Counted from the stretch's first letter, positions 7,793-16,403 are shown. The stretch is 64,000 nucleotides of DNA from an uncultured Steroidobacter sp. (GCA_937864115.1 CALMII010000025.1:186001-250000); one strand, 5' to 3'. Numbers and translations: made by a program. Notes: generated from the sequence alone by a model not told the origin.

Positions 7793-8851
7793 ATGTCCTA
7801 CACCCGCCTCACCCTGCTGCCGTCGCAACTGGTCCTCGCCGTCGAGGAAGGCGAGACCATTCTCGATGCGGCCTTGCGCGCGGGATTGAATCTGCCGCAC
7901 AGCTGCAAGGGCGGGCATTGCGCTGCGTGCCGCGCGCGGCTGATCAGCGGGGAAGTCCGCTATCCGGCGGGACCGCCGTTAGGCATCACCGCGGCCGAGG
8001 CTGCAGGTGGTTACGCACTGCTGTGCCAGGCACACGCTGCGAGCCCGGAACTCACGGTGGAAATCCGCGAGATCCGGCCGCCGGTGCCGGAAGAACGCAT
8101 TCAGAGCCTGCCGTGTCGCATCGAGCGCATGGAAGCACTCGCGCCCGGCGTGATGGCGGTGTATCTGCGGCTGCCATCCGCGGAGACGTTCAATTTCGTC
8201 GCCGGCCAGTATCTCGACATCATGCTGCCGCAGAACCGGCGCCGCAGTTTCTCGATCGCCAATCCGCCGCACGATGCCCAGTTCATCGAACTGCACATCC
8301 GTCGCGTCGCCGGCGGCGAGTTCACGCAGCAGCTGTTCGCCGGTATGAAGGAGAAGACGCTGCTGCGGATCGAAGGTCCGCTCGGACAGTTCTGGTTCCG
8401 CGAGGAATCGCCGCGGCCCGCACTGCTCATCGGCGGCGGCACCGGTTACGCGCCGCTGCGCGCGATGCTGCATCACCTGCTGGAACGCGGCGATCGACGT
8501 CCGCTGCATCTGTACTGGGGCGCACAGACGCGCGCCGACCTTTACGAGGACGCCATGCTGCGCGAGATGACGCAGCGCTATCCCAACCTCGCCTATACGC
8601 CGGTGCTGTCGAATGCGACGCCGCTCGACGAATGGCAGGGCCGCAGCGGCTGGGTTCACGAAGCGGCCTTTGCCGATCACCCGCGACTCGCCGACTATGA
8701 CGTCTACGCGAGCGGCCCGCCGGTGATGGTCGAAGCGGTCCGCCGTCACTTCAGCGAGCAGGGACTGCCCGCCGATCAGTTGTTCTTCGACTCGTTCGAC
8801 TTCGCGCCGGATGCGCTGGAGAAGCTGCGGCAGACCAAACCGGGTCAGTAA
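7793..8851 (+). CDS. 2Fe-2S ferredoxin / FAD-NAD(P)H reductase (CDP-6-deoxy-glucoseen reductase-like)
   Basis: 352 aa. The N-terminal plant-type ferredoxin domain (1-90) carries the cluster cysteines in CKGGHCAAC plus the distal Cys in LLCQAH. Then comes a ferredoxin-reductase FAD domain with RRRSFSIANPP (FAD-binding RxxSxxx) and the NAD(P) domain with LLIGGGTGYAPLRAML and YASGPPVMVEA. This is an electron-transfer reductase that passes electrons from NAD(P)H through FAD to the 2Fe-2S centre. The layout matches AscD/RfbI-type and phenol-hydroxylase-type reductases. No deoxysugar cluster or oxygenase is nearby, so the partner is unknown. Such stand-alone genes are common near ubi/hem genes. Confidence 0.85.
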   Translation: MSYTRLTLLPSQLVLAVEEGETILDAALRAGLNLPHSCKGGHCAACRARLISGEVRYPAGPPLGITAAEAAGGYALLCQAHAASPELTVEIREIRPPVPEERIQSLPCRIERMEALAPGVMAVYLRLPSAETFNFVAGQYLDIMLPQNRRRSFSIANPPHDAQFIELHIRRVAGGEFTQQLFAGMKEKTLLRIEGPLGQFWFREESPRPALLIGGGTGYAPLRAMLHHLLERGDRRPLHLYWGAQTRADLYEDAMLREMTQRYPNLAYTPVLSNATPLDEWQGRSGWVHEAAFADHPRLADYDVYASGPPVMVEAVRRHFSEQGLPADQLFFDSFDFAPDALEKLRQTKPGQ

Positions 8852-8871
8852 ATCTGCTCTCTCTTCCTCTT

Positions 8872-8934
8872 CCTGTGGGGCCGGCTTCAGCCGGCCATCT
8901 GCAGAGGAAGGCCGGCTGAAGCCGGCCCCACAGG
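8872..8934. repeat. REP-like palindrome (copy 1)
   Basis: cctgtggggccggc and gccggccccacagg are perfect inverted ends. Each half also contains its own small palindrome around ggcttcagcc or ggctgaagcc. It lies between the convergent reductase and epimerase genes, and related copies occur five more times in the window. The core resembles REP sequences known from Pseudomonas and Xanthomonas. No RAYT transposase gene is in this window. Confidence 0.85.
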
Positions 8935-8942
8935 AGGAGCGC

Positions 8943-10358
8943 TCAGCGAGTCTGCGTCGCTGCCGCCAGCGCCGCACGCCGCCGTCGATTCCAGCGCCAG
9001 ATGAGCGGCGCGAGGATCACGTCGTAGCACCAGGCCGCGAGCGGCTCGACCGGCGGCAGCCGGATGAACCACGCAAGCCCGCGCCAGTACGGCAGCGCCG
9101 CCCAGATCGTGCACAGCGCTTCGATGCCGCTCAGCATCCGTCCCGAATCCGCGAGCACATATACGCGCCGACGCGCCGTCTGCAGATCGATTCCATAGCG
9201 ACTCATCAGTTCGGGGCGGGTCGCGACATCGTCGAACTGCCAGCGCTTCCCCAGGCGCCGCGCGGCGCGACAGTAGGTGTTCATCTCGCCATCGCAGATC
9301 GGACAGAACGTGTCGTAGAGCACATCGCTCGGCGCATCCGTGCGCATGCACAGATCGGCGAGCGCCTCATCGATCCGCGGATATTGGAATTCGAAACCCG
9401 ACGCCAGCGCCTTCACCGGCAACACGCGCTGACCATCGAGCAGGAGCTGCGCGCGTTCGCCGAGCAGGCAACGCAGCATGGTTTCCGGGGCACGCACCGT
9501 CAGGGAACGTCCGAACTGTGCGGCCAGCTGGCGTGCGAATTCGTGCTGACGGACAGGCACCGGCGCTGTGGCGTTGATCGGTCCGTCGACGTCGCCGCGG
9601 TCGAGACAATGCTCGATCAGGCGCAGCACATCGTCGATGTGAATCCACGACAGCCATTGCCGGCCCGAGCCGAGCACGGCAGCAATCCGGGCGCGCGCTG
9701 CCAGGATCTGCTGCGGCAATGCGCCGCCATCGCGTCCCAGCACGACGCCCAGACGCAGGCTGCAAACGCGTACGCCATGACTCTTTGCGCGTTGCGCGGT
9801 GAGTTCCCAGATCTGGCACAGCTGCGACTGGAAGATCGTGCGGCCACGATCGGCCTCGCACAGTTCTTCGTCGCCGCGCACGCCGTAGTAGCCCACGGCC
9901 GATGCCGTCACGAGCACGGCGGGCTTGTGCTGCAGCCGGCCGATCAGCTCCACGACGGCCTCCGTCACTGCGACGCGACTGGCGATCAGTTGACGACGCC
10001 GGCGCCCGGTCCACGGTCGCGAAATGATCGGCTCGCCGGCCAGATTGACGATCGCATCGATGCGCACATCGGCGGCGATCTCGACCAGCGACGTGCAGAT
10101 CGTGACGTGCGGTCCGAACAGATCGAGCGCGCGCTCGCGACGGCGCGCGAGCACCAGCACGTCGTCGCCGGCCGCGATCAATCGCCGGCATACCTGCCGG
10201 CCGATGAAGCCGGTCGCGCCCGTGACGAGGATCCGTCGCGGTTGAAGTTTGCTGCCGGCAAACAGCGGATCGCGCAGCCATCGCGGCGGCCGGCGCGGCA
10301 GGAACATCGCGAGCAGCGAACCGGCAATCAGCAGGACCACGAGCAGGTTCATGTCCAT
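8943..10358 (-). CDS. Fusion of TIGR01777-type epimerase with DCC (DUF393) thiol-oxidoreductase domain
   Basis: About 471 aa. A short hydrophobic N-terminus (LLVVLLIAGSLLAMFLP) may anchor the protein. Residues about 45-325 form an SDR epimerase of the YfcH/TIGR01777 family: RRILVTGATGFIGRQV (NAD-binding glycine motif), NLAGEPI, SAVGYYG, WLSWIHIDDV and the C-terminal LPVKALASGFEFQYP. Residues about 345-470 form a DUF393 domain with VLYDTFCPICDGEMNTY, a CxxC redox motif, and GIEALCTIWAALP. The two are normally separate proteins. GAGG lies a few bases before ATG 10358 and nine before ATG 10352, and a GTG is at 10367, so the exact start is open. It sits 5 bp after the DUF4166 gene, probably in one transcript. 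Confidence 0.85.
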   Translation of the reverse strand: MDMNLLVVLLIAGSLLAMFLPRRPPRWLRDPLFAGSKLQPRRILVTGATGFIGRQVCRRLIAAGDDVLVLARRRERALDLFGPHVTICTSLVEIAADVRIDAIVNLAGEPIISRPWTGRRRRQLIASRVAVTEAVVELIGRLQHKPAVLVTASAVGYYGVRGDEELCEADRGRTIFQSQLCQIWELTAQRAKSHGVRVCSLRLGVVLGRDGGALPQQILAARARIAAVLGSGRQWLSWIHIDDVLRLIEHCLDRGDVDGPINATAPVPVRQHEFARQLAAQFGRSLTVRAPETMLRCLLGERAQLLLDGQRVLPVKALASGFEFQYPRIDEALADLCMRTDAPSDVLYDTFCPICDGEMNTYCRAARRLGKRWQFDDVATRPELMSRYGIDLQTARRRVYVLADSGRMLSGIEALCTIWAALPYWRGLAWFIRLPPVEPLAAWCYDVILAPLIWRWNRRRRAALAAATQTR

Positions 10359-10363
10359 CACCC

Positions 10364-10993
10364 TCACTGAAAGATCCCATCCTGGAAGAACATCCGGCCA
10401 AACCAGTGATGATTCGTGTCCATGGTGAAGCGGAATCGGCCCTCGCCGAGATCGCGATGCACGACGTGGGTCGCACCGGGCAGGAACCAGTCCGGCAGCC
10501 GCACGCGCCAGCCGCCGGCGCGGAAGAAGTAACCGGTGCTGAGAAAATGCAGTTCGCCCCGTTCCTCGAACACCTTCAGGCGCATGTGCAGGCCGGCGTT
10601 CAATGCCTCGATGAGCGTGCCGTCGTCATCGAGTTGCTTGGTCGAGCGCACGACGACGGGCGCACGACCGGCGAATTCGTAGCAGCGCTCCCACACGATG
10701 CCGTCGGCGGTATCGATCACACGCACGGTCATGGGCACGTCCTCGCCGGTGTACGGCGCGACCGGCGTGCCGAAGAGCCGGCACAACTGCGCGAACCAGC
10801 GCCCGCTGCGCGATGCAGCCACCTTGCAGGCGCCGCGATAGATCACGTTCGCGTGCGCCGCATGGACGAAGCGCGTCCGCACGGCCGGCGGCAATCGCGA
10901 CCAGGCGCTGTCGCCGAGCAGCCGGTGAAAATCCGGGTAGCGGCCGCCGGTCAGCGGCACCTCGGTGAGATCTCCGAGAACGGTCGTGTTCAT
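10364..10993 (-). CDS. DUF4166 domain protein
   Basis: 209 aa, DUF4166 throughout. It starts with a RYPDFHRLLGDSAWSRLPPAVRTRF segment and carries the beta-rich core WERCYEFAGR, GLHMRLKVFEERGELHFLSTGYFF and FRFTMDTNHHWFGRMFFQDG that typifies the family. The domain is often found as the C-terminal part of, or next to, epimerase or saccharopine-dehydrogenase-like proteins, which agrees with the downstream epimerase fusion. Enzymatic role unknown. An AAGGA site precedes the ATG, and a TTTCAG palindrome matching the one in front of the neighbouring MarR-type regulator lies 35 bp upstream, so regulation by that protein is likely. Confidence 0.82.
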   Translation of the reverse strand: MNTTVLGDLTEVPLTGGRYPDFHRLLGDSAWSRLPPAVRTRFVHAAHANVIYRGACKVAASRSGRWFAQLCRLFGTPVAPYTGEDVPMTVRVIDTADGIVWERCYEFAGRAPVVVRSTKQLDDDGTLIEALNAGLHMRLKVFEERGELHFLSTGYFFRAGGWRVRLPDWFLPGATHVVHRDLGEGRFRFTMDTNHHWFGRMFFQDGIFQ

Positions 10994-11027
10994 GTTCTTG
11001 TCCTTCCGCTTCCAGCGTCGTCCGTAA

Positions 11028-11045
11028 TTTCAGGAATTTCTGAAA
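11028..11045 (-). promoter_or_regulatory. Candidate GbsR/MarR operator upstream of DUF4166-epimerase pair
   Basis: TTTCAGGAATTTCTGAAA is an 18-bp palindrome (6-bp arms TTTCAG/CTGAAA, 6-bp centre) 35 bp before the DUF4166 start. The only similar sequence noticed is TTTCAGGAATGTCTGAAA at 11613-11630, in front of the regulator gene itself. Two near-identical palindromes flanking one regulator gene is the usual sign of its operator. Confidence 0.7.
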
Positions 11046-11073
11046 CTTGGCGGCAAAAAAAATGCTCGCTCCG

Positions 11074-11595
11074 TCACCCCACGATCTTCGCGACCCGCGT
11101 TCCCATGCGCATGAGCTTGAGCAGCGTCGGCCGCGGCATGTCGCGGATCTGGTCGTACCAGCCGGTCATCTCTTCGAGAAACTCGAGCATGGTCGCGATA
11201 CGCTCCTTCACCTGCTCCGGGGTCTCGGTATCGCGTTTCGATTCCTGCGCGCACTCGCGCAGCATCTGCACCGTCGGGTCGATCTCGCGGCGCTTGCGAC
11301 CGTCGAGGATCGTCGTGAGCACTTCCCAGATATCCTTGCGGGCCTGGAAGTAGTCGCGACGGTCGCCGATGACGTGGGTGATGCTGACCAGGTCCCAGAC
11401 CTGCAATTCCTTGAGGCTGACGCTGACGTTGGAGCGGGCGATGGCCAGCGTCTCGGCGATGTCGTCAGCGGTCAGCGGCTCGGGAGCGAGGAACAGCAGC
11501 GCGTGGATCTGGGCCACGGAGCGGCTCACCCCCCAGCGGCTGCCCATTTCGCCCCAGTGGAGGACGCAGCGTTGGATCGTGGGTGTGAGTTTCAT
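11074..11595 (-). CDS. GbsR/MarR-family transcriptional regulator
   Basis: 173 aa. The N-terminal winged helix shows VAQIHALLFLAPEPLTADDIAETLAIARSNVSVSLKELQVWDLV, the recognition region of the GbsR branch of MarR proteins, followed by a helical dimerisation part with DIWEVLTTILDGRKRREIDPT. GbsR members repress osmoprotectant or membrane-stress genes in other bacteria, but the ligand here is unknown. Palindromes stand both before its own start (18 bp away) and before the downstream minus-strand operon, which suggests autorepression and control of the DUF4166/epimerase genes. The upstream palindrome also lies in front of the divergent epimerase gene at 11698. Confidence 0.88.
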   Translation of the reverse strand: MKLTPTIQRCVLHWGEMGSRWGVSRSVAQIHALLFLAPEPLTADDIAETLAIARSNVSVSLKELQVWDLVSITHVIGDRRDYFQARKDIWEVLTTILDGRKRREIDPTVQMLRECAQESKRDTETPEQVKERIATMLEFLEEMTGWYDQIRDMPRPTLLKLMRMGTRVAKIVG

Positions 11596-11612
11596 GTCGG
11601 GTAAGTCGGTTA

Positions 11613-11630
11613 TTTCAGGAATGTCTGAAA
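11613..11630. promoter_or_regulatory. Candidate GbsR/MarR operator between divergent genes
   Basis: TTTCAGGAATGTCTGAAA matches the site at 11028-11045 at 17 of 18 positions. It lies in the 102 bp between the regulator start (11595, minus) and the epimerase start (11698, plus), so binding could affect both directions. Confidence 0.72.
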
Positions 11631-11697
11631 ATTACGGAAAGATCGACCGGGCTGTCAATGCGGCGAGTGCCTATCGCGGCACCGTGGGGGCCGCAGC

Positions 11698-12585
11698 ATG
11701 ACTGCGCCGAAGCCCCATGCGCTGATCGTCGGCTGCGGCTATGTCGGCGAGCGTCTGGCCCGCCGCCTGGCCGACACATACGACATAACGGCGGTCGTGC
11801 GCACGCCCGCGCGCGTGGCCGAACTTACCGCGCGCGGCATCAAGACCTTTGCACTCGATCTCGACCGCGTACGGCTCGGCGCCTGGATTCCGGAAAAACT
11901 CGAACAGGCGGCGATCTTCTACCTGGCGCCGCCGCCGGCGGCCGGCGAAAGCGATCTGCGGCTCGACCGCTTCCTGCAACTGGCGACGGTGCCGCCGCGC
12001 GCCTTCGTCTACCTGAGCACCACGGGTGTCTATGGCGACACGGACGGCGCGCCCGTCGACGAGGGCAGTCCGGTGCAACCCATGACCGATCGCGCCCGTC
12101 GACGCGTCAGCGCCGAGGAAATGACGCGCGTGTGGTGCACCGAGCGTCGCGTGCGTCGCGTGGTGCTGCGAGTCCCCGGCATCTACGGTCCGGGACGCCT
12201 GCCGCTAGAACGGCTGCGAAAGCGCGAAGCCACCCTGCACCCCGACGAAGCCGGCATCAGCAATCGCATCCATGTGACGGATCTGGTCGAAGCCTGCGTC
12301 GCCGCCGCCCTCAATCCCGAGGCCCGCGGCATCTACAACGTGACCGACGGCAATTCCTGCAGCTCGACTGCCTTTCTCGATCGCGTCGCTGCACTGACCG
12401 GGCTGCCGCCCGCGCCACGGGTTTCGATGGACGAGGCGCAGCTGACGTTCAGTCCGGAACGCCTGTCGTTCCTGCACGAATCACGGCGCGTCAGCAACGA
12501 ACGGATGCTGAAGCATCTCGGCGTCAAGCTGAGGTTTACGGATCTCGATGCGGGGATACGCGACAGCCTGGAGAAAGAAGACTGA
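11698..12585 (+). CDS. NAD(P)-dependent epimerase/dehydratase, YeeZ-like
   Basis: 295 aa atypical SDR. The N-terminus HALIVGCGYVGERLARRL is a GxGxxG Rossmann motif. Further markers are VYLSTTGVYGDTDGAPVDE, VVLRVPGIYGPGRLPLERL and GIYNVTDGNSCSSTAFLDRV, as in YeeZ/SDR48-type proteins. The usual catalytic YxxxK is not obvious, so activity is uncertain; members may act on nucleotide sugars or be non-catalytic. It diverges from the GbsR-type regulator and shares the operator region. It is followed directly by a REP-like element. Confidence 0.8.
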   Translation: MTAPKPHALIVGCGYVGERLARRLADTYDITAVVRTPARVAELTARGIKTFALDLDRVRLGAWIPEKLEQAAIFYLAPPPAAGESDLRLDRFLQLATVPPRAFVYLSTTGVYGDTDGAPVDEGSPVQPMTDRARRRVSAEEMTRVWCTERRVRRVVLRVPGIYGPGRLPLERLRKREATLHPDEAGISNRIHVTDLVEACVAAALNPEARGIYNVTDGNSCSSTAFLDRVAALTGLPPAPRVSMDEAQLTFSPERLSFLHESRRVSNERMLKHLGVKLRFTDLDAGIRDSLEKED

Positions 12586-12595
12586 GAGCCTTCTC

Positions 12596-12658
12596 CTGTG
12601 GGGCCGGCTTCAGCCGGCCTTTTTCAAGCCAGGAGGCCGGAGGAAGCCGGCCCCACAG
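12596..12658. repeat. REP-like palindrome (copy 2)
   Basis: Outer ends ctgtggggccggc and gccggccccacag are inverted. The left half has the intact ggcttcagcc core, while the right half is degenerate (gccggaggaagccggc), so this copy is decaying. It separates the convergent epimerase and ParA-like genes. Confidence 0.82.
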
Positions 12659-12676
12659 AAGAGCGAACCTCAACCG

Positions 12677-13318
12677 TCAGCCCGGCTGACTCTTCCTGCT
12701 CCCCAGCCACTTCCGGATCGGCGCCCACTGTTCCCAGTCCGGCCCCGCGAGATATTCGGGCAGTTCGAAAATGCCCATGCCGCGCTGGAAGGCGCGCAGA
12801 TAGTTGGTCGACTGGCGCAGCGAAGTGAGGTACGGCACCTTCAGCTTGCCGAGATACTTGTCGAGTTCCTCGAACATCAGCGTGTTCTCGCGCACGCGGT
12901 TGGCGATCACGGCCAGCTTGGCCTGCTCGCGCTGCACCTTGCCGAGTTCGAGCAGTTCGCTCATGAAATGAGCACAGGCCTTCATGTCGATCGGCGACGG
13001 CATCACCGGCACGAGAATGGTTTCGGCGCGTCGCACCAGTTCGTTCATTTCCGAACCGTGGGTGCGCGCGGGCGCATCGATCACCAGCACTTCGGTATCG
13101 CGCGGCACGCCGCGCACGCCTTCGTCATAGGCCGGCACGCCCTGAATCTTCGGCAGGTCGTCCGGACGCGTCTCGAGCCAGTCGAGGCTGGTGCGTTGCG
13201 GATCGTAGTCGGCGATCGCCACCTTGTAGCCATCGATGGCGAACAGCGTGGCGATGTTGGTGGCGAGCGTGCTCTTGCCGCAGCCGCCCTTCGAATTCAT
13301 AACCATCACGTGGCGCAT
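12677..13318 (-). CDS. ParA/MinD-family ATPase
   Basis: 213 aa. Deviant Walker A KGGCGKST at residues 10-17 with the signature first lysine (K10), Walker A prime VAIADYDPQRTSLDWL, and Walker B-like TEVLVIDAPART. The protein resembles ParA orphans involved in positioning cellular cargo or chromosomal loci. No parB or parS is next to it, so it is not a standard chromosome-partition locus. GAGG precedes ATG 13318, which also places the P-loop at the normal distance. A longer in-frame start exists upstream but adds no domain. Confidence 0.85.
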   Translation of the reverse strand: MRHVMVMNSKGGCGKSTLATNIATLFAIDGYKVAIADYDPQRTSLDWLETRPDDLPKIQGVPAYDEGVRGVPRDTEVLVIDAPARTHGSEMNELVRRAETILVPVMPSPIDMKACAHFMSELLELGKVQREQAKLAVIANRVRENTLMFEELDKYLGKLKVPYLTSLRQSTNYLRAFQRGMGIFELPEYLAGPDWEQWAPIRKWLGSRKSQPG

Positions 13319-13438
13319 GAAATCCTCGCTTCGCGCTGGCGTGAAAAGCCCGGCGATCGAATTGTTCTTCAAGGAGCCTTTTGCCGGCGGCTACGTTAAG
13401 GTGGCCTCGTGGAAATGTCCACGCGCGGAGACATTCGC

Positions 13439-13870
13439 ATGGCTTTCGCAAACCCTTCACCGGCGGCGATCGCTGCACTCCTGCGTTCGGCCCGGGTCAT
13501 CGCCGTCGTCGGCCTTTCCGACAATCCGCACCGGCCGAGTTACGAAGTGGCTGCCGCCCTGCTCGACTACGGCTACCGGATCATTCCCGTGAGTCCCGCG
13601 CTCTCCGTCTGGGAAGGCATCCGGGCCGTTCCCGATCTCGATCACGTCGCGGATGCGCTGAGCCCCGGCGAGCACGTCGATATCGTCGACGTCTTCCGCC
13701 AGCCGCAGCACGTCGACGACATCGTCGCCGACTGTCTGCGCCTGCGCTTCCCCGCCCTGTGGCTGCAGCTCGGCGTGATCAACGAATCCGCCGCAGAACG
13801 CGCCGTGGCCGGCGGCATGACCGTCGTCATGGACAAGTGCATCAAGGTAGAGCGGATGAGGATGGGGTGA
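13439..13870 (+). CDS. CoA-binding domain protein (YccU family)
   Basis: 143 aa, a single Rossmann-like CoA-binding domain of the YccU/COG1832 family. Markers are RVIAVVGLSDNPHRPSYEVA at about 18-37, GYRIIPVSPALSVWEGI, VDIVDVFRQPQHV and LWLQLGVINESAAERA, then the conserved VMDKCIKVE near the end. Function unknown; a role in CoA binding is inferred from the fold. GGAG precedes ATG 13439 by eight bases, which is preferred over the ATG 30 bp further up. Confidence 0.85.
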   Translation: MAFANPSPAAIAALLRSARVIAVVGLSDNPHRPSYEVAAALLDYGYRIIPVSPALSVWEGIRAVPDLDHVADALSPGEHVDIVDVFRQPQHVDDIVADCLRLRFPALWLQLGVINESAAERAVAGGMTVVMDKCIKVERMRMG

Positions 13871-13897
13871 GGAAGGCGCCTTCCGTATACTCCGCCC

Positions 13898-14722
13898 ATG
13901 CTGTTGAACTTCACCAAGATGCATGGCCTGGGCAACGATTTTCTGGTGTTCGAGGCGCCTGCCGACGACGCCGTGCCCGACAGCGAACGCATGCGCCAGC
14001 TCGCCGATCGACGCACGGGCATCGGCTTCGACCAGGCATTGGTGCTGCTGCCGCCGCGGAAGCCCGGCACCGACGTCTACTACCGCATCTTCAATGCCGA
14101 CGGTTCCGAAGTGGAGCAATGCGGCAATGGCGCGCGCTGCGTCGGCAAGCTCGTCGCGCAGAAGCTGGCGCGACAGCAATTGCACATGGACAGCCTCGGC
14201 GGCCGCGTCGATGTGCAGTTGCGCAATGACGGCCTGGTGTCAGTCGACATGGGCATTCCGGATTTCAATCCTGCGGCACTGCCCTTCGAGGCTGCGCGCG
14301 AAGCCGATGTCTATCCGCTTCGTGTCGGCGAGACGGAGCTGCAGATCAGCGCGGTCTCGATGGGCAATCCGCACGCCGTGATGCGCGTGCCTTCCGTCGC
14401 CGACGCGCCCGTGGACACCATCGGACCTGCGGTAGAGAATCACACGCGCTTCGCCAGGCGGACCAACGTCGGTTTCATGGAGGTCGTGAGCCGCAATCAC
14501 ATCCGCCTGCGCGTGTTCGAGCGCGGCGTCGGTGAAACCCAGGCCTGCGGCACCGGTGCATGCGCTGCGGTCGCGGTGGGGAGAAAGCTGGGCCTGCTGG
14601 ACGAAGAAGTCGCCGTCGATGCGCCGGGTGGACGCATGACGGTGCGCTGGCCGGGTCCCGGCGAACACCTGTGGATGACCGGCCCTGCGGTCACCGTGTT
14701 CCGGGGAACGGTCGAGATCTGA
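13898..14722 (+). CDS. dapF: Diaminopimelate epimerase
   Basis: Interconverts LL- and meso-diaminopimelate for lysine and peptidoglycan synthesis. 274 aa with MHGLGNDFLVFE near the start, the first catalytic cysteine C75 in QCGNGARC and the second, C217, in QACGTGACAAVAVG. It begins the conserved dapF-DUF484-xerC cluster seen in many gammaproteobacteria. Confidence 0.97.
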   Translation: MLLNFTKMHGLGNDFLVFEAPADDAVPDSERMRQLADRRTGIGFDQALVLLPPRKPGTDVYYRIFNADGSEVEQCGNGARCVGKLVAQKLARQQLHMDSLGGRVDVQLRNDGLVSVDMGIPDFNPAALPFEAAREADVYPLRVGETELQISAVSMGNPHAVMRVPSVADAPVDTIGPAVENHTRFARRTNVGFMEVVSRNHIRLRVFERGVGETQACGTGACAAVAVGRKLGLLDEEVAVDAPGGRMTVRWPGPGEHLWMTGPAVTVFRGTVEI

Positions 14723-14741
14723 CCCTACAACTCGAGGTTTC

Positions 14742-15449
14742 ATGAGCAAGCAACCTGTCCGCGGCGTCGAAGTCGACTCCCTGCCGGAAGAAGTCATCGC
14801 CGAATATCTGCAGCACCATCCCGACTTCTTCGAACGCCACGCGGCCCTGCTGACCCGTCTCAAGTTGCCTCACGGCCGCGGCTCTTCCGCGATCTCGCTC
14901 GTCGAACGCCAGGTGGCCGTACTGCGCGAGAAGAACGAGAAAGCCGAAGCGCAACTGCATGACCTCGTCGGCGTCGCCCGCGACAACGATGCGCTCGCCG
15001 ACAAGATCCACAAGCTCTCCCGCCGGCTGATCCGCGCCCGCACGGCAGAGGCACTCGTCGATGCGCTCGAAGCGTCGCTGCGCGAGGACTTCGGCGCCTC
15101 CGAATGGCTGATGGTCCTCGCCCCCGCCGCGGAGTCCGGTTTTCACCAGATCACCAGCCGCCATCTGCGCCTCGTCGAGCCGACCGCCGCCGAACTGAAA
15201 ATGTTCGAAACTTTGTTCAGCGGTGGCAAGCCGCGCTGCGGCCAGATCCGCGACAGCCAGCGCGATTTCCTGTTCGGCACCGGCACGATCGAAATCGGCT
15301 CCGCCGCGCTCGTACCGCTCGGTCCGCAGGCAGCGGCCGGATTGCTGGCCATCGGCAGCCCCGACACGGAACGCTTCTCGCCGGCCATGAGCACGGAATT
15401 TCTCGCACGCATCGGCGAGCTGGTGAGCGAGGCGGTGGGGGCGGTGTGA
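14742..15449 (+). CDS. DUF484 family protein
   Basis: 235 aa. The N-terminus VIAEYLQHHPDFFERHAALLTRLKLPH, then SSAISLVERQVAVLREKN and a coiled coil, then a GAF-like C-terminal domain (ALVPLGPQAAAGLLAIGSPDTERF) define DUF484. It nearly always lies between dapF and xerC, as here, but its function is unknown. The 19 bp gap from dapF and the 27 bp gap to xerC imply one transcript. Confidence 0.92.
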   Translation: MSKQPVRGVEVDSLPEEVIAEYLQHHPDFFERHAALLTRLKLPHGRGSSAISLVERQVAVLREKNEKAEAQLHDLVGVARDNDALADKIHKLSRRLIRARTAEALVDALEASLREDFGASEWLMVLAPAAESGFHQITSRHLRLVEPTAAELKMFETLFSGGKPRCGQIRDSQRDFLFGTGTIEIGSAALVPLGPQAAAGLLAIGSPDTERFSPAMSTEFLARIGELVSEAVGAV

Positions 15450-15476
15450 GGCGACCCGTCGGCCGAGGGCACCGTC

Positions 15477-16400
15477 ATGCATGACGATGCCCTCGCCTGG
15501 CTGCCGCGATTCCTGAGCCATCTTTCTTCCGAACGCCGGCTCTCGGCACACACGCACGTCAACTATCGGCGCGACCTGGAGCTGTTCGCGAAATATTGCG
15601 AGCACCAGAAGGTCGACGACTGGCCGCGGCTCGACAGCCAGCACATCCGCAGTTTCGCCGCGACCGAATTCCGGCGCGGCCAGTCGCCGCGCACCATCCA
15701 GCGCCGGCTCTCGGCACTGCGCAGCTTCTTCAATTTCCTGATCCGCGAATCGGCGCTGAAGGCGAATCCCGCGGTCGGCGTGCAGGCGCCCAAGGCGAGC
15801 AAGCGTCTGCCGCAAACGGTGGATGCCGATCAGATGGCGCGATTGCTGGCGTTCCGCGCCGACGACGAACTCAGCGTGCGCGACAAGGCCATCATGGAGC
15901 TGTTCTATTCGTCCGGGCTGCGTCTGTCGGAACTCGTCGATCTCGATCTCGGCGACGTCGATCTGCGCGACCGGACGGTGCGCGTCGTCGGCAAGGGCAA
16001 CAAGGCGCGCGTGTTGCCCGTCGGACGTTTCGCGATCGAAGCACTGACCGCCTGGCTGCGCGAGCGAAGCGCGGTGGCGATGCCCGGCGAGACCGCGCTG
16101 TTCGTCTCGAAGCGCGGCGGCCGGCTGCTGCAGCGTGCCATCCAGCGACGCATCGAACGCTGGGTGCGCGCACAGGGTCTCGGCATTCACATGCATCCGC
16201 ACATGTTCCGCCATTCCTTCGCCAGCCACCTGCTCGAATCGAGCCAGGATCTGCGCGCCGTGCAGGAATTGCTGGGTCACGCCAACATTTCGACCACGCA
16301 GATCTACACCCACCTTGATTTCCAGCACCTCGCCAAGATCTACGACCAGGCTCATCCGCGGGCGCGACGCAAAGCGGCGGTTCGAGGATCCAAGGAATAG
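15477..16400 (+). CDS. xerC: Tyrosine recombinase XerC
   Basis: 307 aa site-specific recombinase that with XerD resolves chromosome dimers at dif. The N-terminal SAM-like core-binding domain (about 1-95) is followed by the catalytic domain. The full active-site set is visible: R149 (SSGLRLSEL), K173 (GKGNKAR), H242 and R245 (HPHMFRHSF), H268 (LLGHANIS) and the nucleophile Y277 (TTQIYTHL). XerC rather than phage integrase is supported by the size and the dapF-DUF484 neighbourhood. Confidence 0.95.
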   Translation: MHDDALAWLPRFLSHLSSERRLSAHTHVNYRRDLELFAKYCEHQKVDDWPRLDSQHIRSFAATEFRRGQSPRTIQRRLSALRSFFNFLIRESALKANPAVGVQAPKASKRLPQTVDADQMARLLAFRADDELSVRDKAIMELFYSSGLRLSELVDLDLGDVDLRDRTVRVVGKGNKARVLPVGRFAIEALTAWLRERSAVAMPGETALFVSKRGGRLLQRAIQRRIERWVRAQGLGIHMHPHMFRHSFASHLLESSQDLRAVQELLGHANISTTQIYTHLDFQHLAKIYDQAHPRARRKAAVRGSKE

Positions 16401-16403
16401 AAA

